A stretch of DNA of 64,000 nt from Woeseiaceae bacterium (GTDB taxonomy: Bacteria > Pseudomonadota > Gammaproteobacteria > Steroidobacterales > Woeseiaceae). The position numbers and the translations under genes were made by a program. The notes below the pieces were generated by a model. It searched no databases, was not told the DNA's origin, and saw nothing but the letters and a program-made list of their open reading frames with translations. Shown piece after piece: positions 49,900 through 61,221 of the stretch. Within the stretch, counting starts at the first letter, position 1. Every line of letters starts with the position of its first letter. The stretch lies in contig JANQLK010000019.1 in the NCBI GenBank assembly GCA_028280615.1, positions 1-64,000 on the forward strand, in the 5' to 3' direction.

Positions 49900-51183
49900 A
49901 TGAGCGTCCCAGCCTACGAAGACAGCCGCGCATTCGCCGAAGCGGAAGACCGGCGCGATCCGCTCGCACGCTTTCGTGCCGAATTCAACTTTCCGCGAGA
50001 CAAGGACGGTCTCGGACCGGTATATCTGTGCGGCAACTCACTCGGATTACAGCCCGAGCGAGGCGCCCGATACGTGCGCGACGAACTCGCCAACTGGGCT
50101 GACTGGGCCGTCGACGGTCATTTCCATTCGGAGCGGCCCTGGACGAGCTATCACAAGCACGCGGTCGCCGGGTTTTGCGAATTGACGGGTTCGAAGCCGC
50201 GCGAAGTCATCGCCATGAACACGCTGACCGTGAATCTGCATGTGCTCATGGCGAGCTTTTACAAGCCCACCTCCGAGCGCTACAAGATCGTCGTCGAATC
50301 GAAGGCGTTTCCCTCGGATCGCTACGCCGCCGCCTCGCAGCTCAGGCTGCACGGCCACGATCCGGAGGAAGGGCTGATCGAGTGGCGCTCGGCGAACGAC
50401 GACGGCTATTACGATCACGACGATCTCGAAGCGATCGTCAGGGAACATGGCGACGGCATCGCGCTCCTGTTGCTGCCCGGTGTTCAGTATTACACCGGCC
50501 AGGTCATGGACATGCAGCGCATGTGTGAACTCGGACGCGAAGCCGGCTGTGCGGTCGGCCTGGATCTCGCACACGCCGTCGGCAACGTGCCGATGCAGCT
50601 GCACGACTGGGCGCCCGACTTCGCGGCCTGGTGCACCTACAAGTACCTGAATTCGGGGCCCGGTGCGATCGGCGGCGCGTTCATCCACGAGCGGCACCTG
50701 ACGCCCGACAACCTGGATCAGCTGCACGGCTGGTGGGGCAATGCCGAAGAGACGCGTTTCGAGATGCGCAAACGTATCGACCCGGCCGATGGCGCCGAGC
50801 TGTGGCAGATGTCGAATCCGCCGATCCTGTCGATGGCGCCGATAATGGCCTCTCTCGAGCTGTTCATGGAGGCCGGCCTCGGCGCGCTGACAGCCAAGGC
50901 AGAGCGGCTGACCGGCTACCTCGCGTGGCTGATCGAGCGGCGATTCGCGGGCCGCATCGGCACGCTAACGCCGGAACGGGAACGCGGCTGCCAGCTGTCG
51001 CTGATCGTTCGCGACCACAGCCTGAACGGCAAGGCCATCTTCGATCGCCTGTGCGAACTCAACGTTACGGGCGACTGGCGTGAACCGGATGTCATCCGCA
51101 TAGCGCCGGCACCGCTGTACAACTCGTTCGTCGACGTGCACGAATTCGCCGAGCGCTTCGAACGCGCGCTCGAGCGAGGCTGA
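49900..51183 (+). CDS. kynU: Kynureninase
   Basis: 427 residues, PLP fold-type I enzyme that hydrolyses kynurenine or 3-hydroxykynurenine to anthranilate or 3-hydroxyanthranilate plus alanine. The Schiff-base Lys248 is in CTYKYLNSGPGA, an aspartate anchor is in GLDLAHAVGN and the N-terminal YLCGNSLGLQP is a family block. Linked to the monooxygenase by direct adjacency (GTG right after the stop). In this context the hydroxylated substrate is likely. Confidence 0.96.
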   Translation: MSVPAYEDSRAFAEAEDRRDPLARFRAEFNFPRDKDGLGPVYLCGNSLGLQPERGARYVRDELANWADWAVDGHFHSERPWTSYHKHAVAGFCELTGSKPREVIAMNTLTVNLHVLMASFYKPTSERYKIVVESKAFPSDRYAAASQLRLHGHDPEEGLIEWRSANDDGYYDHDDLEAIVREHGDGIALLLLPGVQYYTGQVMDMQRMCELGREAGCAVGLDLAHAVGNVPMQLHDWAPDFAAWCTYKYLNSGPGAIGGAFIHERHLTPDNLDQLHGWWGNAEETRFEMRKRIDPADGAELWQMSNPPILSMAPIMASLELFMEAGLGALTAKAERLTGYLAWLIERRFAGRIGTLTPERERGCQLSLIVRDHSLNGKAIFDRLCELNVTGDWREPDVIRIAPAPLYNSFVDVHEFAERFERALERG

Positions 51184-52593
51184 GTGCCGCTCGAAGCCAT
51201 CAACATTCTCGGCGCGGGGCAGTGCGGCACGCTGCTCGCGATCATGCTGGCCCGGCAGGGTTTCATCGTCGACGTCTACGAGAAGAACCCGGATCCGCGC
51301 GTCTTCGACGCCGAGGCAGGTCGCTCGATCAACCTGGCGCTCGCGGCGCGCGGTATCAACGCGCTCAAGCAGGCCGGCATCTACGAGCAGGTGAAGGACC
51401 TGCTCGTACCGATGCGCGGCCGCATGCTGCACAGCGAGGACGGCAGCACGAGCTATCAGTCCTACGGCCAGAGCGCGGGCGAGGAGATCTATTCGGTAAC
51501 GCGTTCGGGCCTGAACGAGGTTCTGCTCGGCGTCGCCGATCGCATCCCGACCCTGAGGCTGCACTTCCGCCAGCGAGCGATCGGCTATGACGCGCCTGAC
51601 GGCACGATCCACATGCGCAATCTCGAGGACGGCAGCCTCTACGAGATCGAGACGGGTCCCCTGTTCGCGGCCGACGGCGCGGGTTCGATCATTCGCCGCT
51701 CGTTCGACGGTACCGACACCTTCGGCGGCGTCGAGTCGATGCTCCGGCACGGCTACAAGGAACTCACGATCGAGCCCGGACCGAACGGCGAATACCGGCT
51801 GGACGCCAACGCGCTGCACATTTGGCCGCGCGGCGGGTTCATGCTGATCGCCCTGCCCAATCCCGACGGCGATTTCACGCTGACGCTGTTCCTGCCCAAC
51901 GACGGCGACCCGGGCTTTTCCTCGCTAACCACGCCCGAGGCGGTCGACGCCTTTTTCGAACGACACTTCGCGGACGTCAAACCGCTGATCTCGAATCTCG
52001 CCGGTGACGTCATCGAACGCCCGCTCGGGATACTCGGCACGGTCCGCTGCCGCCACTGGCACGAGCGCGGCAACGTCCTGCTGATCGGCGACGCGGCTCA
52101 TGCGGTCGTGCCGTTTCACGGCCAGGGCATGAACCTGGCCTTCGAAGACTGCGTGGTATTCGACCACATCATGCGCACGGTCGGCGGCGACTGGCGGTAC
52201 ATTTTCGAGCGCTACGAGAAAGAGCAGCTCGCCAACGCCAACGCCATCGCCGACATGGCGCTCGAGAATTACATCGAGATGCGCGACACGGTCCGCGACC
52301 CCAAGTTCGCGCTCAGGCAGCAGCTCGCCTTCGAACTGGAACGGCGGCTGCCCGAGTACTTCATTCCGCGCTACTCGATGGTGATGTTTCATGCCGATAT
52401 CCCGTACGCCGTTGCCCAGGCGCGCGGCGACGTTCAGCGCGAGCTGCTCGAGGAATTCACGGCTGACGCCGATGAGCTCGCCGACGTCGACATCGGGGCG
52501 GCCGCGCGCGCCGTGCGCGAGCGCCTGCCGGCCGTCGACAGCGAGCGCGTCGACCGCCGCCTCCAGGGGCTCAAGAAGAGCAGCCTGGCCTAG
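51184..52593 (+). CDS. kmo: Kynurenine 3-monooxygenase
   Basis: 469 residues, FAD-dependent hydroxylase. The dinucleotide loop is NILGAGQCGTLLA at 8-20, and the second FAD motif is VLLIGDAAHAVVPFHGQGMN, with FAADGAGSIIR in between. It converts kynurenine to 3-hydroxykynurenine with NADPH and O2. Length and the C-terminal helical part fit bacterial KMO; a C-terminal membrane helix like that of eukaryotic enzymes is not evident. The GTG start is directly after the kynU stop. Confidence 0.94.
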   Translation: MPLEAINILGAGQCGTLLAIMLARQGFIVDVYEKNPDPRVFDAEAGRSINLALAARGINALKQAGIYEQVKDLLVPMRGRMLHSEDGSTSYQSYGQSAGEEIYSVTRSGLNEVLLGVADRIPTLRLHFRQRAIGYDAPDGTIHMRNLEDGSLYEIETGPLFAADGAGSIIRRSFDGTDTFGGVESMLRHGYKELTIEPGPNGEYRLDANALHIWPRGGFMLIALPNPDGDFTLTLFLPNDGDPGFSSLTTPEAVDAFFERHFADVKPLISNLAGDVIERPLGILGTVRCRHWHERGNVLLIGDAAHAVVPFHGQGMNLAFEDCVVFDHIMRTVGGDWRYIFERYEKEQLANANAIADMALENYIEMRDTVRDPKFALRQQLAFELERRLPEYFIPRYSMVMFHADIPYAVAQARGDVQRELLEEFTADADELADVDIGAAARAVRERLPAVDSERVDRRLQGLKKSSLA

Positions 52594-54026
52594 TGCCGGC
52601 CGACCGCCTGAACCTGGTCTTCGGCGCCAGCGGCTACATCGGCGGTCATCTCGTGCCCTGGCTTCTCAAGCAGGACGAATCCGTACGCGCCACCTCGCGC
52701 GAGCCCGAGGTGTTGCACGCGCGCGGCTGGAACGGTCTCGAAATCGATCGCGCCGACGCGCTCGACGCGGCGTGCCTCGACCGCGTGCTGGCCGGCGTCG
52801 ATACGGCCTACTACCTCGTGCATTCGATGGCGGCCGGCGAGGACTTTCCCGACATCGACCGCCGGGCCGCGGCGAACTTTGCGGAGGCCGCCGAGCGGCA
52901 GTCGATACGCCGCATCATTTACCTGGGCGGCCTGATCCCGCCGTCACCGAAATCGGCGCACCTCAAGTCCCGCCGCGAGACCGGTGACATCCTTCGAGCG
53001 GGCAGCGTCCCGGTTACCGAGATCCGCGCCGGTATGGTCATCGGCCCGGGCTCGGCGGCCTGGGAAGTGATTCGCGACCTCGTGAACTACCTGCCGGTCA
53101 TGATCACGCCGCGCTGGGTGTCGTCGGTGTCTACGCCGATCGCGCTCGACAACCTGCTCCGCTACTTGAGCGAAGCGCCGAAACTCGACGCGACGGCCGG
53201 TGAGACCTATGACGTCGGCGGCCCGGAGGCCTTGAGCTACGCCGAGATCATGCGCCGCTACGGCAGGCTCGTCGGCAAGCGCCCGCTCATCATCCCCCTG
53301 CCCCTGCTGACGCCGCGGCTGTCATCCTACTGGCTCAGGTTCGTGACGTCGGTGCCGACCAACATTGCCCGCGCTCTGGTCGACGGGCTGTCGCAGGACG
53401 TCATTGCCGACGATGCCCGGCTTCCCGAACTCGTGCCGCAGACGCTGCTCGATTTCGACGCATCGGCCAGGGCCTCGATGGCAGCCGATCGCCAGCACGC
53501 CGTCGCCTCGCGCTGGGTCGAGGGATCGATCGCCTGCCGGGGCTTCAATCCGAACTACGGTTATTACGCGAAGCGTGAAACTCGAAGCCACGCGACGGAC
53601 GCATCGGCCGAAGGGCTGTGGATCGTACTGTCCCGCTTCGGCAACAGGGGCGACTTCTTCTCGGGCTACCCGCTCTGGTGGCTCAGGCGTTTCGGCGACT
53701 GGCTCATCGGCGGACCGAGCTTCAGAAGGCCGCGGCGCCATCCCGACGAGCTGCGGGTCGGCGACGTCGTCGACGGCTGGCGCGTCATCGGCGCAAAACC
53801 CGGGCGCCGACTCACCCTGCTCATGGAGATGCGGGCGCCCGGTTCAGGCGTACTCGAGTTCGAGATCGACTCGACAGGCGAGCGCCGCCGGGTATCAATG
53901 ACCGCGTACTGGCACCCGGCGGGAGTCTTCGGCTTGCTGTACTGGTACGCACTCTTGCCGGCGCACGGCTTCCTGTTCACGCACGCCGTGCGGACGATCG
54001 CACGGCGTGCGGAGCGCATCGCCTAG
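52593..54026 (+). CDS. NAD(P)-binding SDR-family protein with DUF2867 domain
   Basis: 477 residues. An extended SDR domain (about 1-300) opens with NLVFGASGYIGGHL (GxxGxxG at 11-17) and contains YYLVHSM in place of a classic YxxxK site, as in atypical SDRs. The C-terminal 150 residues (LWIVLSRFGNRGDF... to the end) resemble DUF2867 with two hydrophobic stretches. Function unknown; relatives are annotated as NAD-dependent epimerase-like. The GTG overlaps the kmo stop by 1 base, so it ends the long lptD-kmo run. Confidence 0.8.
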   Translation: MPADRLNLVFGASGYIGGHLVPWLLKQDESVRATSREPEVLHARGWNGLEIDRADALDAACLDRVLAGVDTAYYLVHSMAAGEDFPDIDRRAAANFAEAAERQSIRRIIYLGGLIPPSPKSAHLKSRRETGDILRAGSVPVTEIRAGMVIGPGSAAWEVIRDLVNYLPVMITPRWVSSVSTPIALDNLLRYLSEAPKLDATAGETYDVGGPEALSYAEIMRRYGRLVGKRPLIIPLPLLTPRLSSYWLRFVTSVPTNIARALVDGLSQDVIADDARLPELVPQTLLDFDASARASMAADRQHAVASRWVEGSIACRGFNPNYGYYAKRETRSHATDASAEGLWIVLSRFGNRGDFFSGYPLWWLRRFGDWLIGGPSFRRPRRHPDELRVGDVVDGWRVIGAKPGRRLTLLMEMRAPGSGVLEFEIDSTGERRRVSMTAYWHPAGVFGLLYWYALLPAHGFLFTHAVRTIARRAERIA

Positions 54027-54035
54027 CCAACGCGA

Positions 54036-55451
54036 TCAAACCCTCGTCTGGGCCCAGCGCCCGCGCCGAAACACGAGGTACGCCATGACGCTCATGAGCG
54101 ACTCGGACAGCACGATGGCCCACGCGACACCGCCCGCCTCGAGCCCCATCGAATTGGCCAGCCAATACGACAACGGGATCTGCACGAGCCAGAACGCGAA
54201 GAAGTTGATCCACATCGGCGTGTCGGTATCACCCGCGCCATTGAGCGCCTGGGTCAACACGAGACCGACCGCGAACACGGGCAGGCCCGCGCCGATGACG
54301 CGCAGGCACAGCGTCGCCATCTCGACGACGGCGGCGTCATCGCCGAACGGCGCCAGCAGGTAGCCGGGCGCGCCGACGAACAGCACGCAGACGATCAGCA
54401 TGAACAGTACCGTCACGCGCGTCGCCGACCAGGCCGCTGCCTCGGCGCGTTCGGGCTTTTCCGCACCGAGGTTCTGCCCGACCAGCGTCGCCGCGGCATT
54501 ACCGAGCCCCCACGCGGGCAGGAATACGACCTCCATGAGCCTGAGCGCCACGGTGAAGCCCGCCACGGCCGCCGTGCCGAAGCCAGCGACGACCCGGATC
54601 ACGACGACCCAGCTCGAGGTTACGATCAGGAACTGCATGACGCCGCCGAGCGAGACCCGCGCGAGCCGTGCCAGCACGGACAGTTCGATGCGCAGGTGGC
54701 GCCAGGCCAGGTGGATACGGCTCCGGCCGCTCACGAGATGCCAGACCTGGTAGGCGATTCCGCAGCTTCGGCCGATCGTCGTAGCCACGGCGGCGCCCGT
54801 CACACCGAGCTCCGGGAACGGTCCGAGCCCGAAGATCAGGCAGGGATCGAGCACGATGTTGATGCCGTTCGCGAGCCAGAGGCTGCGCATGGCAATCGTC
54901 GCATCGCCGGCGCCGCGAAATATCGCGTTCAACAGGAACAGGTAGAAGATGCTGGCCGAGCCGGCCAGCATGATCCGCGTATAGCCGCTGCCGACGTCGA
55001 TCACGTCGGTCCCGGCTCCCATGAAGTTCAGCAACTCGGGTGTAAACAGGCCGCCAAGGACTCCGATGCCGCCGGCAAGCAGCGCACCGATCCAAAGCGA
55101 CTGGCCCGCCGACACGGCCGCGGCCTCCTTGTCGGATTCGCCGATGCGCCGCGCGACCATCGCCGTCGTCGCCATCGACAGTCCCAGCGCGACGGCGTAG
55201 AGAATCGTCAGCATCGCCTCGGTAATGCCGACGACGGAGATCGCGGCCGCGCCCAGGAACGACACGAAAAAGATGTCGACGAGCGCGAAAACCGCCTCCA
55301 TCGACATTTCGAGCACCATCGGCACGGCCAGCAGGACCAGCGCACGGCGCAACGAGCCGCTCGTGTAGTCGCGTTCCGCGTCGGTCAGGGACTCGCGCAG
55401 CAGCAGAAGCAGGTTCGCCGCCCTCGAGACGGATTTGTCTTGTGATTGCAT
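54036..55451 (-). CDS. MATE family efflux transporter
   Basis: 471 residues with about 12 membrane segments and the MATE repeat pattern; LVDIFFVSFLGAAAISVVGI in the first half and TALRLMEV-like FTVALRLMEVVFLPAWGLG in the second are typical. It would export cationic or organic compounds using a sodium or proton gradient. GC-rich GGTGG repeats lie just before the ATG and may act as the ribosome site. A 300-base leader with hairpins and a small ORF lies upstream; the 3' end is 9 bases from the convergent SDR gene. Confidence 0.9.
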   Translation of the reverse strand: MQSQDKSVSRAANLLLLLRESLTDAERDYTSGSLRRALVLLAVPMVLEMSMEAVFALVDIFFVSFLGAAAISVVGITEAMLTILYAVALGLSMATTAMVARRIGESDKEAAAVSAGQSLWIGALLAGGIGVLGGLFTPELLNFMGAGTDVIDVGSGYTRIMLAGSASIFYLFLLNAIFRGAGDATIAMRSLWLANGINIVLDPCLIFGLGPFPELGVTGAAVATTIGRSCGIAYQVWHLVSGRSRIHLAWRHLRIELSVLARLARVSLGGVMQFLIVTSSWVVVIRVVAGFGTAAVAGFTVALRLMEVVFLPAWGLGNAAATLVGQNLGAEKPERAEAAAWSATRVTVLFMLIVCVLFVGAPGYLLAPFGDDAAVVEMATLCLRVIGAGLPVFAVGLVLTQALNGAGDTDTPMWINFFAFWLVQIPLSYWLANSMGLEAGGVAWAIVLSESLMSVMAYLVFRRGRWAQTRV

Positions 55452-55504
55452 TATGTTGTTACCACCACCACCGGCGATGCCGATGGCTTATTCGGCTTAG
55501 GTGT

Positions 55505-55548
55505 CCGGCACCGTCGGTGCCGGCTTGACGTTCGTCGCGGGCGCGACG
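55505..55548. other. Two perfect stem-loops in the MATE leader
   Basis: Stem CCGGCACC/GGTGCCGG with GTC loop (55505-55523) and stem CGTCGCG/CGCGACG with a 2-base spacer (55533-55548) follow each other in the 302-base region between the MATE start and folA. On the minus strand they would lie in the leader of the MATE mRNA. No T-run follows, so they are not a normal terminator. Confidence 0.45.
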
Positions 55549-55555
55549 AGGACAG

Positions 55556-55651
55556 TCAGCTGTAGTGGTGGAACAGGCGCTCGCGAACCACTACCGCGTC
55601 GATGTCCTCGCGCGGCACGGCGACAATGTCGATGTCGGTGATGTGGTCCAT
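55556..55651 (-). CDS. Possible 31-residue ORF upstream of MATE gene
   Basis: An ATG at 55651 opens a frame of 31 codons ending at TGA 55558-55556. Nearly every codon ends in G or C, as in real genes here (Asp/Glu/Val rich: DITDIV-like start, EDIDAVVVRERLFHHYS end). It could be a leader peptide, a small protein or a remnant of a longer gene. No strong ribosome site is seen and no family is recognised. It occupies most of the otherwise empty 300-base gap. Confidence 0.3.
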   Translation of the reverse strand: MDHITDIDIVAVPREDIDAVVVRERLFHHYS

Positions 55652-55753
55652 GGGTCTTTGCTCTGTGATCTGCCGGCAGGGCCAGCGTCGCGGCGAACTA
55701 TGCCTGCGGTGCACGGGCGTGTCAAATCCCGCTGTCGCTCATCCCGCTTGAGT

Positions 55754-56263
55754 TCATTTGCGAATATCGCCAACGCGCAGGTATCGCCGAAACTCGAATC
55801 CATACGCGTGGCGCTCGTCAGCCGGATGCGCGTCGCTGGATTCCAGCGTCCAGTCCTCCTCCGCAAGCGCCGGAAACTCGGTATCCCCACGGAGCTCGAC
55901 GTCCACCCGAGTCAGAAACACCCGCTCCGCGCGCTCGAGGAACTGACGGTAAATCTGTCCGCCGCCGATGATCATGATTTCCTCGGCATCGGCGAGCAGC
56001 TCGAGCGCCGCCGCCGGCGATGCAACGACATCGGCCCCCTCCGCCACGTAGCCGGTCTTTCGGGACACCACGACGTTCCGTCTTCCGGGCAGCGGCCGGC
56101 CGATCGACTCCCACGTGCGTCGCCCCATGACGATCGGCTTGCCCATCGTGAGCGTCCTGAACCAGGCGAAATCGTCGGGCAGGTGCCACGGTAGCTGCCC
56201 GTCGACGCCGATCACGCCGTTTCGAGACGCCGCGACGATCAGGCTTACGCGCGCTTCGCTCAG
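55754..56263 (-). CDS. folA: Dihydrofolate reductase
   Basis: 169 residues when read from CTG at 56263. It reduces dihydrofolate with NADPH. Family motifs are [13 protein letters not shown] (7-19), the LPWHLPDD segment with catalytic Asp31, [16 protein letters not shown] (46-61) and [10 protein letters not shown] (96-105). No ATG, GTG or TTG lies in frame near the family N-terminus; CTG overlaps the thyA TGA (CTGA) with AAGG seven bases upstream, so a rare CTG start coupled to thyA is most likely. Order lgt-thyA-folA. Confidence 0.9.
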   Translation of the reverse strand: MSEARVSLIVAASRNGVIGVDGQLPWHLPDDFAWFRTLTMGKPIVMGRRTWESIGRPLPGRRNVVVSRKTGYVAEGADVVASPAAALELLADAEEIMIIGGGQIYRQFLERAERVFLTRVDVELRGDTEFPALAEEDWTLESSDAHPADERHAYGFEFRRYLRVGDIRK

Positions 56264-57054
56264 ACCGCGACCTTTGCCGGGATATGCGGGTGCGACGCGT
56301 AGTTCAGGAACTCGAAGTCGTCGTAGCGATAGTCGAAGACGCTCGGCGGACGGCGCTTGATCGCGAGCGTCGGGAGCGGCAGCGGTTCGCGCGTGAGCTG
56401 CTCGTCGGCCTGCTCGAGGTGGTTCAGGTACAGGTGGCAATCGCCGCCGGTCCAGATGAAATCCCCGACCCCGAGATCCGCCTGCTGCGCCAGCATGTGG
56501 GTCAGGAGCGAGTAGGAGGCGATGTTGAACGGCACGCCGAGGAATATGTCGCAGCTGCGCTGGTAGAGCTGGCACGAGAGCTTGCCGTCGGCAACGTAGA
56601 ACTGGAACAGGCAGTGACAGGGCGGTAGAGCCATGCGCTCGACGTCCGCGACGTTCCAGGCCGAGACCATGATGCGACGCGAGTCCGGCGTCTCGCGGAG
56701 CTGCTCGACGACCGCGGCGATCTGGTCGATCGTCTCGCCGTCGCCTGCGGGCCAGTTGCGCCACTGAACGCCGTACACGGGTCCGAGTTCACCGTCCTCA
56801 TCGGCCCACTCGTCCCAGATACGTACGCCGTTTTCCCTGAGGTAGGCGGTGTTGCTGCTGCCCGACAGGAACCAGAGCAGTTCGTGGACGATCGACTTCA
56901 GGTGCAGTTTCTTGGTCGTGACCAGCGGGAAGCCGGCGCCGAGATCGAAGCGCATCTGGTAGCCGAACACGCTCAGCGTGCCCGTACCGGTCCGGTCTTC
57001 CTTCCTCGCGCCGGTTTCGCGGACGTGGCGCATCATGTCCAGGTACTGCTGCAT
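56260..57054 (-). CDS. thyA: Thymidylate synthase
   Basis: 264 residues, exactly the E. coli length. It converts dUMP to dTMP with 5,10-methylenetetrahydrofolate. The catalytic Cys146 lies in [20 protein letters not shown] and [11 protein letters not shown] are the conserved substrate and Arg motifs. The start is one base after the lgt stop; its product dihydrofolate is recycled by FolA encoded directly downstream. Confidence 0.98.
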   Translation of the reverse strand: MQQYLDMMRHVRETGARKEDRTGTGTLSVFGYQMRFDLGAGFPLVTTKKLHLKSIVHELLWFLSGSSNTAYLRENGVRIWDEWADEDGELGPVYGVQWRNWPAGDGETIDQIAAVVEQLRETPDSRRIMVSAWNVADVERMALPPCHCLFQFYVADGKLSCQLYQRSCDIFLGVPFNIASYSLLTHMLAQQADLGVGDFIWTGGDCHLYLNHLEQADEQLTREPLPLPTLAIKRRPPSVFDYRYDDFEFLNYASHPHIPAKVAV

Positions 57055-57055
57055 G

Positions 57056-57841
57056 TCAGGCGGGTTCCTTCGGGCTGTTTCGGTAGCCGTAGATCAGCAT
57101 GCCCGCGCCGGCGACGATCATCGGCAAGCTCAGGATCTGCCCCATCGTAACCCAATCGAACAGCAGGTACTTCAAGTGCTCATCGGGCACGCGGTAGAAC
57201 TCGATGTAGAAGCGGAACACGCCGTACAGCAGCAGGAACATGCCCGAGACCGCGAGATGCGGGCGCGGCTTCGACGAATACCACCAGAGAATCGCGAACA
57301 GGACAAACCCCTCGAGCAGCGACTCGTAGAGCTGTGAGGGATGCAGGACCTCGCCGCGATATTCGACACCCCACGGGACGTCGGTCGGCTTGCCCCAGAG
57401 CTCACCGTTGATGAAATTGCCGATGCGGCCGAAGCCGAGACCCAGCGGGACGAGCGGCGCGACGAAATCGTTGACGGTCCAGAGGCGCCGGCCGATCTTT
57501 CGAGACAACAGGTACATGGCCGCGATGACGCCGACCAGGCCGCCGTGGAACGACATGCCGCCCTCGGTGATCTTGAACACGTACAGCGGGTCGGCGAGCC
57601 AGTTTTCGATGCCGTAGACGAGAGAGTAGCCCAGGCGTCCGCCGAGAATGACGCCGAGCATGGCGTAGAAGATCAGGTCGTCGACCTGCTCGGCAGTAAT
57701 GGGCGAGCCGGGCTTCCTGCAGCGGGCCTTCGCGAGCCACCAGGCCAGCACGAAGCCGATGACGTACATCAGTCCGTACCAGCGAATAGCGACGGGCCCG
57801 ACCGAGAAAATGATCGGGTCGAACTCGGGAAACTTGAACAT
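57056..57841 (-). CDS. lgt: Prolipoprotein diacylglyceryl transferase
   Basis: 261 residues, seven-helix inner-membrane protein that adds diacylglycerol to the lipobox Cys of prolipoproteins, e.g. those encoded by lolB, rlpA and the small lipoprotein in this window. Family motifs: [22 protein letters not shown] with the key His, and [13 protein letters not shown] with the key Arg. The ATG at 57841 (MFKFPEFDP) was preferred to an upstream in-frame GTG because it fits the family N-terminus. Confidence 0.97.
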   Translation of the reverse strand: MFKFPEFDPIIFSVGPVAIRWYGLMYVIGFVLAWWLAKARCRKPGSPITAEQVDDLIFYAMLGVILGGRLGYSLVYGIENWLADPLYVFKITEGGMSFHGGLVGVIAAMYLLSRKIGRRLWTVNDFVAPLVPLGLGFGRIGNFINGELWGKPTDVPWGVEYRGEVLHPSQLYESLLEGFVLFAILWWYSSKPRPHLAVSGMFLLLYGVFRFYIEFYRVPDEHLKYLLFDWVTMGQILSLPMIVAGAGMLIYGYRNSPKEPA

Positions 57842-57934
57842 TGACGCGCCCGTACCTGCGAATTCCCGGGAGTCTACCACCGCGTCGCCGGGACCTCATG
57901 CCCACCCGGCGGACTGCGCTATAGTCGCAGGTTG

Positions 57935-59958
<2,024 letters not shown>

Positions 59959-59962
<4 letters not shown>

Positions 59963-60786
59963 GCAATCATCTTCATCGCGTGGCCGCGTTCGCCGAGGTC
60001 GAGGGCGGCGGCAACCCGGCCGGCGTCTGGATCGGAGACGCGCCGCCCGCGGATGCCGAGATGCAGGCGATCGCGAAGGAGGTCGGCTACTCCGAAACCG
60101 CGTTCCTTACCCCGGCCGGACCGGACACGTTCGAAGTGCGTTACTTCAGCCCGGAAGCCGAGGTGCCGTTTTGCGGCCACGCGACGATCGCGAGCGGCGC
60201 CGTGCTCGGGCGGCTGAACGGCGCGGGCGAATACACGTTCGAGACTCCGGTCGGCGGCGTGCCGGTCATCGTCCGCGAGAGTGCCGGCAACTACACGGCG
60301 GCTCTGACCTCCGTCGACACCCGCCATCGCCCGCTCGCCGAACTCGACGCCCTGCTCGAGGCGCTCGGCTGGCGTCGCGACGACCTCGATCCGGGTATTC
60401 CGCCGGCCGCCGCCTTCGCGGGCGCCTGGCACGCCGTCATCGCCGTCAGCAAGCGCTCGCGGCTTGCACGGCTCGACTACGCATTCGACGAACTCAAGGT
60501 TTTGATGCTCGACCGCGAGCTCACGACGCTGCAGCTCATCTGGCACGAAGACGCAGGCAGCTTTCACAGCCGCAACCCGTTCCCCGTGGGCGGCGTCGTC
60601 GAAGACCCGGCGACGGGCGCGGCCGCAGCGGCCCTGGGCGGCTATCTGCGCGACAGCGGGCTCATCGATGCGCCGGCGTCCATCGTCATTCGCCAGGGCG
60701 AAGACATGGGGCGCCCGAGCATGCTGCACGTCGATATCCCGGCTAAGGGCGGCATCGTCGTCGCGGGCGCCGTGAGGGATATCTAG
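59959..60786 (+). CDS. PhzF family isomerase/epimerase-like protein
   Basis: 275 residues of the diaminopimelate-epimerase-like PhzF fold. Active-site Glu46 is in GYSETAF, with GGGNPAGVW at 16-24, [12 protein letters not shown] and the C-terminal [15 protein letters not shown] motif. Members isomerise small metabolites; no phenazine genes are nearby, so the substrate is unknown. It ends 13 bases from the convergent arsR. Confidence 0.9.
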
Positions 60787-60799
60787 GGAAACACCGTCC

Positions 60800-61138
60800 T
60801 CACGAACCGACCGCCTCGCCCAGGCAATCCAGCACGCCCAGACCCGCCGGCTTCGCCTCGTAAAACACCCACAGCCCCTTGCGCCGGCTCGTCAGGAGCC
60901 CGGCATCCTTCAGCACGCGCAGGTGATGCGACACGGTCGGCTGGCTCAGGTCGACGTGGTCGACGATGTCGCAGGCGCAAACCGCCCCGTCCTGCGCAGC
61001 CAACAGCCGCAGAATCTCGATGCGGTTGGGATCGGACAGCGCCTTCCCGACGGCCGCGATCGACTCCGAGGCCGCGCGGGACAAGGGTTTGACGCGCCGC
61101 GGCACACAGCAGCCGGCGGGTTTGATTCTCGTTGCCAT
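60800..61138 (-). CDS. arsR: ArsR-family metalloregulator
   Basis: 112 residues, winged helix repressor with recognition region LSQPTVSHHLRVL. Cys residues at 10, 11, 54, 56 and 105 are candidates for arsenite binding; the pair Cys54 and Cys56 in AVCACDIVDH corresponds to the classic metal-binding helix. Divergent from the CadI/ArsI gene, with repeated operator-like elements in the 83-base gap, so it probably represses that gene and itself. Arsenic specificity is inferred. Confidence 0.9.
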   Translation of the reverse strand: MATRIKPAGCCVPRRVKPLSRAASESIAAVGKALSDPNRIEILRLLAAQDGAVCACDIVDHVDLSQPTVSHHLRVLKDAGLLTSRRKGLWVFYEAKPAGLGVLDCLGEAVGS

Positions 61139-61153
61139 GCCGGAACCCTAGCA

Positions 61154-61212
61154 AATACATTGACAGACGTCGATATATTGTGCTTAATACATCGACGTTC
61201 ATCAATACATTG
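61154..61212. promoter_or_regulatory. ArsR operator region with AATACAT repeats
   Basis: The arsR-cadI/arsI gap has three copies of AATACATyG on the plus strand (61154-61162, 61186-61194, 61204-61212). In addition, ATCGACGTTCATCAATAC (61191-61208) matches, in 13 of 17 positions by eye, the reverse complement of the segment near 61157-61176, so two facing half-operators are present. This fits a shared repressor region. Confidence 0.55.
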
Positions 61213-61221
61213 GAGCAAATC

